From the NCBI GenBank assembly GCA_003161195.1, contig PMOV01000113.1:1-12293 (forward strand): a DNA stretch of 12,293 nt, written 5' to 3'. The translations under genes and the position numbers were made by a program. Source of the stretch: Acidobacteriota bacterium (GTDB lineage Bacteria; Acidobacteriota; Terriglobia; Acidiferrales; UBA7541). Positions 5,053 to 11,504 of this stretch are shown piece after piece; within the stretch, counting starts at the first letter, position 1, and every line of letters begins with the position of its first letter. The notes under the pieces are model-generated. The model was not told the DNA's origin, did no database searches, and worked only from the letters and a program-made list of their open reading frames with translations.

Positions 5053-7812
5053 GTGATCAACGAAACCATCGCTCATTACAAAATCCTCCGCAAAATTGGC
5101 GGTGGGGGCATGGGCGTGGTCTATGAAGCCGAGGATTCCAAGCTCGGCCGCCACGTGGCCCTCAAATTCCTCCCGGAACAAACAAGTCGCGACGCTCAGG
5201 CCCTCGAACGCTTCCTCCGCGAAGCCCGTTCCGCCTCCTCCCTCAATCATCCCGGAATCTGCACCATCTACTCCATCGAAGAGCATGAAGGCGTCACCTT
5301 CATCGCCATGGAGCTCCTCGAAGGCCTGTCCCTCGACCAGGTCCTCGCGCAAGGCGAATTCCCCATTCCGCGCACCGTCGATGTCGGCATTCAGCTCGCC
5401 GATGCCCTCTGTGCCGCTCACCAAAAAGGCATCATCCATCGCGACATCAAGCCCGCCAACATCATCGTCACCGAACGCGGCGCCGTCAAAATTCTCGATT
5501 TCGGCCTCGCCAAGCTCATCTCCAATCGCAACGATTCCCTCTTCGGCGACACCCTCACCGATCCCGGCCTGCAGCTGCTCACCAGCCCTGGCACCGCCGT
5601 TGGCACCATCGCCTACATGTCCCCCGAGCAGGCACGCGGCCTCGAGCTCGATGGCCGCACAGACCTTTTCTCCCTCGGCGCCGTCCTCTACCAAATGGTC
5701 ACCGGCCACCATCCTTTTCCCGGTTCCACCAGCGCCGTGGTCTTCGACAACATTCTGCATCACGCTCCTGCCGCCCCCGTCACCCTGCGCCCCAGCACGT
5801 CTCCCGATCTCGAACGCATTTTGAACAAAGCCCTCGAAAAGGATCCCGACCTTCGCTATCAGGTCGCCGCCGAAATGCGCGCGGACCTGAAACGTCTGCA
5901 GCGCGAACTGGAGCCCGGTAGGTCTCTCGGCACCTCGCAAGTGTTCGCCGTCGCAACTTCCGGCGTTCCGCTTACGCCCGCCAGCGGCAAAACCGCTGCG
6001 GTCAGCGGCGCCCTCCCTGCGCAGGTCGTACATCCTTCCGGCGGCACCGCCATATTCGAGGCCGCCAGCCGCAATAAATTCGGTAGTGGCCTCATCATTG
6101 TTATCGCGGTGCTCGTGCTCCTCGCCGCCGCCTTTGGTGCCTACACCCTCGTCCAGCGCACCCAGCACGTGCCCTTCGAGAAAGTCTCCATTGAAAATCT
6201 CACCAACAACGGCAGGGTCTCTCGCGCCGCGCTCTCTCCCGACGGCAAATACCTCCTCCACGTCCTGCAGGAAACTTCCGGAATGCAGTCCCTGTGGCTC
6301 CGGCATATTCCCACTGGCAGCAACACGCAAGTCGTCGCCCCCGCCCCCACCCGCTATACCGGCCTCACCTTTTCCCCGGACGGCAACTACATCTACTTCG
6401 TCCGCCGCGATGAATCCGAGGAAGACATCGATTCCCTCTACAGCTCTCCGGTTCTTGGTGGCACTCCGCGCCTCGTCCTCAACGACATCGATAGTCCCGT
6501 GGCCTTCTCTCCCGATGGCCAGCGCTTTGCTTACTTGCACGAACACGGGAGTTCTCTCGAAACCGACTTGTTCGTTGCGCACTCCGACGGCACGCCAGAC
6601 CGTGCCATCCTTCAACATCGTCCCCTGCGCATGGATAGCTCCACGCTTGCCTGGTCTCCCGATGGCAAGACCATCGTCATCCCCGTAACCCAGCCCTCCG
6701 CCACAGAGTTGACCGCATACATGACCGTGGACGTCGCCTCCGGCAAAACCGGCTTCGTCGGCGCCGCTAAGGATAAACTTTTTTACGAGCCCTCCTGGTT
6801 TCCCAATGGCAATGCCCTACTCACCAGCGTCTCCTCCGCGGACACCGGCTTTCTGCGCCGTCAGATCGGCATCGTCTCCTACCCTGGTGGCAATTTCCGC
6901 CAAATCACCAACGACACCACCAACTACTCGCACGTCTCGCTCGCCGCGGACGGCAAGTCCATTGTGGCCATCCAATCCACGCCGCACTACGAAATCGAGC
7001 TGGCGCCTTTCGCCACTCCCGACGCTGTCCATAAAGTGAATCTCTCCTCCAATCTCACCTACTGGCGCTGGTCCTGGACGGACGATGGCCAGCTACTGGT
7101 CCCGCAAGGCCCGGATATTCGCAAGGTGAATCCCAAGGGCGGCGAAACCATCATTCTTTCCGACGCCAAACACGCTTCCGACAACGCCATTTCCTGCGCG
7201 GGCAGCCGCTACATCGTGTTCCGCTCCATCGGACGAGCCGAAGCCACGGCCGTCAATCTGTGGCGTGCAGACGCGACCGGCGGCGAACAGAAACAGCTCA
7301 CCTTTGGCTCCAATCAGAACAACCCGGCGTGCTCACGCGATGGCAAGTGGCTGTACTTCGGCGACCTTGACGAAAAGGGTGGCTCCATCAAGCGCGTGCC
7401 CCTCGAAGGCGGCAACCCCGAGACCATCCTCAGCGGCGATTCATTTTTCTTTCTCTCGCCGGATGACCACACCATCTTGACCATCGACGTCCGCGATTCC
7501 GATCACCGCGTGTTGCTGGACTTCTACGATGTGCTGACCAAGCAGAAACACGTTTTGGAAGCCGACCCGCACTTGCTCCCCATTTTCGCGTTCACTCCTG
7601 ATGGCCAGACGCTGGCCTACGTGGCCCGCGAAAATGGGGTCGACAACATCTGGCTCCAGCCGCTGGACGGCTCGCCTGCCCACCACTTAACGCATTTCAC
7701 CTCCGAGAATATCGCGACCTTCGCCTTCTCGCACGACGGCTCCCAACTCGGCATCGACCGCGGCCACAACGACAGCGACGCCATCCTCCTCCGCGACTCC
7801 CCGACTAAGTAG
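5053..7812 (+). CDS. Membrane Ser/Thr protein kinase with PD40 beta-propeller sensor
   Basis: A 919-residue eukaryotic-type kinase with every catalytic landmark: glycine loop IGGGGMGVVYEAED (15-28), ATP lysine Lys38 in VALKFL, Glu57 in the C-helix, HRDIKPAN (129-136), DFG (149-151), and an SPE in place of APE (190-192). It should therefore be active. A linker leads to one transmembrane helix (about 347-366, LIIVIAVLVLLAAAFGAY). The rest, about 390-915, is a run of PD40/TolB-type repeats (ALSPDGKYLL, TFSPDGNYIYF, AFSPDGQRFAY, AWSPDGKTIV, CSRDGKWLYF, FTPDGQTLAYVA, FSHDGSQL and others), probably an outside propeller that binds a ligand or partner. GTG start: the next ATG codes for a residue of the glycine loop, so it cannot be the start, and a good promoter lies just upstream. 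This architecture is common in acidobacteria. The signal and substrates are unknown. The neighbours do not reveal its target. Confidence 0.93.
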   Translation: MINETIAHYKILRKIGGGGMGVVYEAEDSKLGRHVALKFLPEQTSRDAQALERFLREARSASSLNHPGICTIYSIEEHEGVTFIAMELLEGLSLDQVLAQGEFPIPRTVDVGIQLADALCAAHQKGIIHRDIKPANIIVTERGAVKILDFGLAKLISNRNDSLFGDTLTDPGLQLLTSPGTAVGTIAYMSPEQARGLELDGRTDLFSLGAVLYQMVTGHHPFPGSTSAVVFDNILHHAPAAPVTLRPSTSPDLERILNKALEKDPDLRYQVAAEMRADLKRLQRELEPGRSLGTSQVFAVATSGVPLTPASGKTAAVSGALPAQVVHPSGGTAIFEAASRNKFGSGLIIVIAVLVLLAAAFGAYTLVQRTQHVPFEKVSIENLTNNGRVSRAALSPDGKYLLHVLQETSGMQSLWLRHIPTGSNTQVVAPAPTRYTGLTFSPDGNYIYFVRRDESEEDIDSLYSSPVLGGTPRLVLNDIDSPVAFSPDGQRFAYLHEHGSSLETDLFVAHSDGTPDRAILQHRPLRMDSSTLAWSPDGKTIVIPVTQPSATELTAYMTVDVASGKTGFVGAAKDKLFYEPSWFPNGNALLTSVSSADTGFLRRQIGIVSYPGGNFRQITNDTTNYSHVSLAADGKSIVAIQSTPHYEIELAPFATPDAVHKVNLSSNLTYWRWSWTDDGQLLVPQGPDIRKVNPKGGETIILSDAKHASDNAISCAGSRYIVFRSIGRAEATAVNLWRADATGGEQKQLTFGSNQNNPACSRDGKWLYFGDLDEKGGSIKRVPLEGGNPETILSGDSFFFLSPDDHTILTIDVRDSDHRVLLDFYDVLTKQKHVLEADPHLLPIFAFTPDGQTLAYVARENGVDNIWLQPLDGSPAHHLTHFTSENIATFAFSHDGSQLGIDRGHNDSDAILLRDSPTK

Positions 7813-7892
7813 CACAGGCGTGAAGCGTGTGAGCTTTTCTCCAACCGACCCAGGCCCTAACCGGGAAGCCATAATCTACTAAGCGATACCTT

Positions 7893-7907
7893 TACAATAT
7901 TATTGTA
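7893..7907. promoter_or_regulatory. Perfect 15-bp AT-rich palindrome (candidate operator)
   Basis: TACAATA-T-TATTGTA has 7-base arms and a single central base. It contains TACAAT, a -10-like hexamer, on both strands. It does not match the short-spaced TACA-TGTA sites of BlaI-type repressors, because the spacing is 7 rather than 2. It resembles the palindrome at 8783-8799. Confidence 0.4.
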
Positions 7908-8027
7908 TGCAAATTAATACTTGCGAATCAAAACAAGGGACTTTGATCGCCTGTAGAATGAGCACTTACACAAGACCGCGGGTCAGCGGGGGTGGCCGTT
8001 TTCCTGCTGGGCTGATAAACCACCGCC

Positions 8028-8056
8028 TTGCCGCCTCGCGTCGCCCGAGTTACACT
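8028..8056 (+). promoter_or_regulatory. Possible promoter of the 8079 gene
   Basis: TTGCCG (8028-8033) and TACACT (8051-8056) are 17 bases apart; each matches 4 of 6 consensus bases. The implied start near 8063 leaves a leader of about 16 bases before the ATG at 8079. Weak but well spaced. Confidence 0.3.
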
Positions 8057-8078
8057 CAACGCCGCGTCGTGCAAGGCC

Positions 8079-8717
8079 ATGTCCGCCCATAGCCACACCG
8101 CAACCCGCCACCTTGCTGCCCTCCTCGTCCTCGCCCTGTCGCTAGCCGTCAGCGCGCATGCTTCCCCGACTCGCGAGAAAAGCACCTGGAACTATGATGG
8201 CGGCGTGTTCCTGGAAACCGACGGCTCGCTTCCTGGCGAACACTGCTTCCGCATCCAAGGCCGCGTCACCAGCGACCACTTCTTCGACGACCTCAAGCGC
8301 ATCGATGAAAAGGGCCTGAACACTGTCTTTCGCCGCGGCAAAGACGTCATCACCGAATTCCCCGAGCAACTACTCCTCGAGTTCAGCCTCTTCGACATGC
8401 CCTGTCCTTCGCAGTTGCGCCAGGCTGGCGCCAGTCCGCGCACCTACCTCACTCGCGCCGAAGTAAGCGGCCTGCACCTCTCCCTGTACTGGAAACGCGG
8501 CCTCGAGCTACGCCCGTTGAGTGGCTTCAAGCCCGTTGGTTTCTCGGTTCGTCAGCTCGTACCTTTCGATGTTGACGCCAAGGATCTCCCAGAGAAATTC
8601 GAGTGGAATTACGCGCTGTCGGTTCCCAGCACCGGCGTTCCACTAACCGACAGTCTGGTCCTGATCTTCCGCGCGCCGGGCGGCCAAATCGCCGCACGCG
8701 TAGCCGCGCGCCTGTAA
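8079..8717 (+). CDS. Unrecognised secreted protein
   Basis: A 212-residue protein that I cannot place in a family. It opens with a signal peptide (MSAHSHTATRH, then a long Leu/Ala core, cleavage near SAHA before SPTREKS). The mature part has two Cys residues, one in EHCFRIQGRV and one in FDMPCPSQL, which could pair as a disulfide in the periplasm. It alternates charged and aromatic strands (STWNYDGGVFLETDG, LLLEFSLFDMP, LHLSLYWKRGLELRPL, FEWNYALSVPS, DSLVLIFRAPGG), suggesting a beta-sandwich. The last strand ending in an arginine-rich tail looks complete. The start is set at the ATG at 8079 because it opens the signal peptide directly. A TTG 51 bases upstream would add 17 residues and would overlap a promoter-like pair. 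The ribosome site is poor (AAGG only 2 bases away). The downstream cytochrome gene starts 119 bases after the stop. Confidence 0.7.
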   Translation: MSAHSHTATRHLAALLVLALSLAVSAHASPTREKSTWNYDGGVFLETDGSLPGEHCFRIQGRVTSDHFFDDLKRIDEKGLNTVFRRGKDVITEFPEQLLLEFSLFDMPCPSQLRQAGASPRTYLTRAEVSGLHLSLYWKRGLELRPLSGFKPVGFSVRQLVPFDVDAKDLPEKFEWNYALSVPSTGVPLTDSLVLIFRAPGGQIAARVAARL

Positions 8718-8782
8718 CGGAGTCCGCCGACGCACCAGCGCGGGAAAGTTCCAGCTTGCCGAGCGATTCCCGGGTTTTGTCT

Positions 8783-8799
8783 TACCAATAATTTTGGTA
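8783..8799. promoter_or_regulatory. Inverted repeat upstream of the mono-haem cytochrome (candidate operator)
   Basis: TACCAA-TAATT-TTGGTA has perfect 6-base arms and a 5-base AT centre, 37 bases before the GTG at 8837, where a promoter-bound regulator would sit. On the minus strand it shares ATTATTG(G)TA with the palindrome at 7893-7907. Confidence 0.4.
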
Positions 8800-8836
8800 G
8801 CGTGAAGAAGCCTCTACTCCCCGAAACGGAGCGCCT

Positions 8837-9436
8837 GTGAAACGCCCTGCGATACTGATCGTGACTTTGCTGCTCGTCGTGGTATGCCTGGCGGGCCTTG
8901 GTGCGGCGCTGTTGCTGCACGATGGGCTGAGCGCTTCCGCGACACCGACAAAGCTCGAAGCGTTTCTGGCGCGCTACGCGCGGCAACTGGCCACGCCTGC
9001 GAACGCCCGCTCCACTGTAAATCCCCTGCAGCCCACCGAGGAAAATCTCCACGATGCCCGCCTACACTTCGCAGATCACTGCGCATTCTGTCATGGAAAC
9101 GATGGCAGCGGGCAGACCATGATGGGCGGAGGAATGTATCCGAAGCCGCCGGACCTGCGCGCTCCGGAGACGCAGTCGCTTTCGGACGGCGAACTTTTCT
9201 GGATCATCCAGCATGGCGTGCGCTTCACCGGCATGCCGGCCTTCGGGCACATGCACAGCGACCCGCAAGACAGTTGGAAGCTGGTGCTCTTCATTCGCCA
9301 CCTGCCGCAGCTCACCCCGCGAGAGCGCATGGAGATGGAGCAGTACAATCCGAAAGGTCTGGACGACCGCAAGGAAGAGCAAGAGGAAAACGACTTCCTG
9401 GATCACGCCGCACCGAAGACATCTAAGAAGCCTTAG
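8837..9436 (+). CDS. Mono-haem c-type cytochrome, membrane-anchored or exported
   Basis: A 199-residue protein. Residues 4-27 form a strongly hydrophobic N-terminal segment (ILIVTLLLVVVCLAGLGAALLL) with no obvious cleavage motif, so it is more likely a membrane anchor than a removed signal. The haem motif CAFCH is at 82-86, followed by GNDGSG. The likely sixth ligand is Met133 in FTGMPAFG, and the helix DSWKLVLFIRHL closes the class-I fold. The last ~40 residues are highly charged (DDRKEEQEEND... KTSKKP) and probably disordered. It should carry single electrons in the periplasm; the donor and acceptor are not visible here. The start is GTG with GGAG (8828-8831) 5 bases upstream. It follows the orphan secreted gene and precedes the small AHGDK gene, all on the plus strand, with gaps of 119 and 78 bases. 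Confidence 0.88.
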   Translation: MKRPAILIVTLLLVVVCLAGLGAALLLHDGLSASATPTKLEAFLARYARQLATPANARSTVNPLQPTEENLHDARLHFADHCAFCHGNDGSGQTMMGGGMYPKPPDLRAPETQSLSDGELFWIIQHGVRFTGMPAFGHMHSDPQDSWKLVLFIRHLPQLTPRERMEMEQYNPKGLDDRKEEQEENDFLDHAAPKTSKKP

Positions 9437-9504
9437 ACGACGTCGAATAGACGTGGTGTTACTCTGTTAGTCGAAACTTTTGTTGGCGGAATTCTCGCGG
9501 GGTT

Positions 9505-9508
9505 GGAG
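9505..9508 (+). promoter_or_regulatory. Ribosome binding site deciding the ATG at 9515
   Basis: GGAG lies 6 bases before the ATG at 9515. A TTG codon at 9503 is in frame but overlaps this site, so the ATG is preferred. Confidence 0.6.
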
Positions 9509-9514
9509 CGTCTT

Positions 9515-9859
9515 ATGCGAGCACGTGGGTGGCCGGTCGGAGCGACACTTACTTTGCTTTTTGCGCTGCTGTGCAGCACGTGCACCTTTGCACACGGCGA
9601 CAAAGTTCACGTGCGCGGCACCCTGGTCAGCGTAAGCGCAGATATCCTCACCGTGAAACAGTTGGACGGCAAACCGGTGGACATAAAGCTCGTCAAAGCC
9701 ACGGTCTATCTGCTGCACGCGAACAATGCCGATCAACCCGCGAAGGCCGCAGACTTGGCTATCGGCGACATGGTGGTCATCCACGCAACGTCGACGCCCG
9801 CAGGTCTGGCGGCGGACGAGATAAAGTTCTCCGTGCCAGCCAAGACGGCAGCGAACTAA
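9515..9859 (+). CDS. Small exported 'AHGDK' protein, DUF5666-like OB fold
   Basis: A 114-residue protein. A signal peptide (MRARGWPVGATLTLLFALLCSTC...) probably ends before AHGDK. The mature part has the small five-strand pattern of DUF5666-type proteins: HVRGTLVSVSADILTVKQLDGKPVDIKLV, an alanine-rich helix, DLAIGDMVVIHATST, and a final AADEIKFSV strand. Proteins starting with this 'AHGD(K)xHVxGT' signature are frequent small exported proteins in acidobacteria and related groups; I recall them beside metal or copper genes, but that is unverified. The role is unknown, though the N-terminal His-Gly-Asp and acidic loops could bind a metal. GGAG 6 bases before the ATG fixes the start. It ends 81 bases before the convergent modC stop; no strong terminator was seen in that gap. 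Confidence 0.75.
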   Translation: MRARGWPVGATLTLLFALLCSTCTFAHGDKVHVRGTLVSVSADILTVKQLDGKPVDIKLVKATVYLLHANNADQPAKAADLAIGDMVVIHATSTPAGLAADEIKFSVPAKTAAN

Positions 9860-9940
9860 GCTTTCCTGCAGCGCAGTCTACGGTTCCTCGGCGGTTTCCG
9901 CGCACAATCCGTGGTTTTTCTGGCGGTCCTCTCGCAACGT

Positions 9941-10636
9941 TCAACCCGGCATTGGCGCGGATGGTTGGTCAATGACTTTGCCCGCGCGCATGACGATGCG
10001 ACGGTCGCCGAGCGCCTGCGCCTCGCTCTTGCTGTGCGTGACGTAGAGAATCGGAATATTTTTCGCCGTACGCCAGGCGCGCAAATCGGCGATGATGCCG
10101 GCCTTTAGCTCCTCGTCCAGGCCGCTCATTGGCTCGTCCAGCAGCAAGACCTGCGGATCGGTAACCAAAGCGCGCGCCAATTCCACACGCTGCGCTTCGC
10201 CACCGGAAATTTCCGCCGGTTTGCGGCCTCGCAAATCCGCAATGCCGAACGCTTGCAGCACTTCCTCGAGACGCTGACTTCTTTCTTGCGGCGCACGTTG
10301 CGCGATACCGTACACGATGTTCTGCTCCACGCTGAGGTGTGGAAAGAGCGCGAGCGACTGAAAGACGTAGCCGACACGCCGTTGATGCACCGGCAAGTCG
10401 ATGCTCTTCTGCGAATCGAACCACACATCTTGCCCGACGCGGACGCAACCAACGTCGGGGCGCACCAGTCCCGCGATGCAATCGAGCAGCGTGGATTTGC
10501 CGGCGCCGGAAGGCCCAAGGAGAATGCTGATACCGGCGGGGATTTCGAGCGTTACATCCAGAACGAAAGGCGGCGCGAGCGGCGGTAACGACGCGCGACG
10601 ATGCGCTGCGGCGCGGGCTTTGCGCACGCGCGCCAT
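9941..10636 (-). CDS. modC: Molybdate ABC transporter ATP-binding protein, short form
   Basis: A 231-residue ATPase that drives molybdate (or tungstate) import with ModB. Landmarks: Walker A GPSGAGKST (41-49), Q-loop Gln93 in YVFQSLALFPHLSV, ABC signature ISGGE (143-147) in ISGGEAQRVELARAL, Walker B VLLLDEP (163-169), D-loop SGLD, and His201 in YVTHS. All are intact, so it should hydrolyse ATP. The chain stops soon after GKVIDQ, so it lacks the ~120-residue C-terminal Mop/TOBE domain of full-length ModC that binds oxyanion. The start is the ATG at 10636, 11 bases after the modB stop. An upstream in-frame ATG (10732) lies inside modB and adds an Arg-rich stretch, so it is less likely. The ribosome site is uncertain: GGGAG is 15 bases away. 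The assignment to molybdate rests mainly on ModA and ModB beside it. Confidence 0.88.
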   Translation of the reverse strand: MARVRKARAAAHRRASLPPLAPPFVLDVTLEIPAGISILLGPSGAGKSTLLDCIAGLVRPDVGCVRVGQDVWFDSQKSIDLPVHQRRVGYVFQSLALFPHLSVEQNIVYGIAQRAPQERSQRLEEVLQAFGIADLRGRKPAEISGGEAQRVELARALVTDPQVLLLDEPMSGLDEELKAGIIADLRAWRTAKNIPILYVTHSKSEAQALGDRRIVMRAGKVIDQPSAPMPG

Positions 10637-10647
10637 CAGCGGCGCGG

Positions 10648-11325
10648 CTATCTCCCGGTCCACGGTGTCCACAAGCGGCGCGCGTGGCGGTTGACGCCGT
10701 AAACGATGGCCAGCACCACGAACGAGAAGCACAGCAGCACCAGCGCCATACGATTGGCCTCGCCGTATTGCAGTGCCTGCACGTTATCGTAAATGGCGAT
10801 GGACGCCGTGCGCGTGATGCCTGGCAAATTGCCGCCCACCATCAGCACCACGCCAAATTCGCCCAGCGTGTGCGCGAAACACAGCACCACGGCGGCCACC
10901 ATTCCCGGCAGCGACAGCGGCAGGATGACCGAAGCAAAGCGGCGCCAAGGGCTGGCCCCCAGCACCGCAGCGGCGTTCAGCAGGCGCGGGTCAACGCCCT
11001 CGAAGGCGTTCATCAACGGCTGCACGGCGAAGGGCAAACTGTAGAACATCGAAGCCAGCAGCAGGCCTCCAAAGGTGAAGGCCAATCCGTGACCGAACGC
11101 CGCGTACCAGAATTTTCCCAGCGGCCCGTGCGGCCCCATGGCCAGCAGCGCGTAAAAGCCCAGAACAGTCGGTGGTAACACCAGCGGCAGCGCGACCACA
11201 GCTTCCAGCAAAAATTTCGCTCGCCATGTGGCGTACGCGAGCCAATAGGCAATGGGCATGCCGAGCGCGAGCAGCAGCGCCGCAACACACGCGGCCAGTT
11301 TCATGGACAACCATAGCGGAGCCAT
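10648..11325 (-). CDS. modB: Molybdate ABC transporter permease
   Basis: A 225-residue inner-membrane protein with the length expected of ModB. Hydrophobic helices start at LSMKLAACVAALLLALGMPIA and recur through FLLEAVVALPLVLPP (the LPLVLPP signature of ModB), a helix near GLLLASMFYSLPFAVQPLM, and two C-terminal helices ending VVLAIVYGVN. The cytoplasmic EAA-type coupling loop is AAAVLGASPWRRFASVILPLSLPG, which docks on ModC. HTLGEFGVVLMVGGNLPG...RTASIAIYD is also diagnostic of the family. The start is the ATG at 11325. The open frame reaches much further upstream, but that extension is Arg-rich and overlaps modA, so it is rejected. No clear Shine-Dalgarno is seen; a GTG four codons upstream is an alternative. 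It lies between modA (179-base gap) and modC (11-base gap) on the same strand, as one probable operon. Confidence 0.9.
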   Translation of the reverse strand: MAPLWLSMKLAACVAALLLALGMPIAYWLAYATWRAKFLLEAVVALPLVLPPTVLGFYALLAMGPHGPLGKFWYAAFGHGLAFTFGGLLLASMFYSLPFAVQPLMNAFEGVDPRLLNAAAVLGASPWRRFASVILPLSLPGMVAAVVLCFAHTLGEFGVVLMVGGNLPGITRTASIAIYDNVQALQYGEANRMALVLLCFSFVVLAIVYGVNRHARRLWTPWTGR

Positions 11326-11504
11326 ATCGAGGTTCACTAGGTTACGTCGCCGCGCGGCAGGTGTGCAACGCGCGCGTCCAGTCGGGGTTGGCTGATGCGC
11401 CGGGCCGAGCCACACCCAGAATAGTTTTAGTAGAAAGAAGTGGCAAGTGACGAGTGGCGAGCCGAAGAACAGCGGCTTGCGGAATCGCTGCAGTCTCTTG
11501 GGTT
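11326..11504 (-). other. modA-modB intergenic gap
   Basis: 179 bases without a gene, unusually long for a mod operon. It holds a heptamer tandem repeat (11438-11461) and GC-rich sequence just before modB. No clear promoter or terminator was seen, so co-transcription of modA with modB remains likely but unproved. Confidence 0.5.
11438..11461. repeat. Heptanucleotide tandem repeat, RAGTGRC x 3.4
   Basis: The units AAGTGGC, AAGTGAC, GAGTGGC and a partial GAG stand head to tail with a strict period of 7 on the plus strand, inside the modA-modB gap. Short heptameric repeats of this style are known from some bacterial intergenic regions; a function here is unknown. Confidence 0.6.

Larger units (their letters stand above)
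7813..8078. other. Intergenic interval with AT-rich patch
   Basis: No convincing gene. A 61-codon frame from 7907 lacks a ribosome site and runs out of phase into the next gene, so it is left out. A weak imperfect hairpin (7813-7831, 4 bp, mismatch, 2 bp) followed by TTTT may help end the kinase transcript. Around 7870-7940 the sequence turns AT-rich and contains a perfect palindrome (7893-7907). A promoter-like pair stands at 8028-8056. Confidence 0.5.

Noticed and set aside
4978..6618. A 546-codon open frame on the minus strand inside the kinase gene
   Set aside because: It is a mirror of the kinase's C-ending codon bias: very rich in Gly, Glu, Val and Ala, no ribosome site, no recognisable domain. 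The sense strand carries all kinase motifs.
7813..7840. Possible terminator after the kinase
   Set aside because: The stem is only 4 bp plus a mismatch and 2 bp, and the T-run is four long. Too weak for a separate feature.
7907..8092. A 61-codon plus-strand frame
   Set aside because: No ribosome site, basic low-complexity translation, and it overlaps the signal peptide of the next gene in another frame.
10637..10732. N-terminal extension of modC from an ATG inside modB
   Set aside because: It overlaps modB and reads as Arg/Pro-rich noise. The ABC fold begins well after the ATG at 10636.
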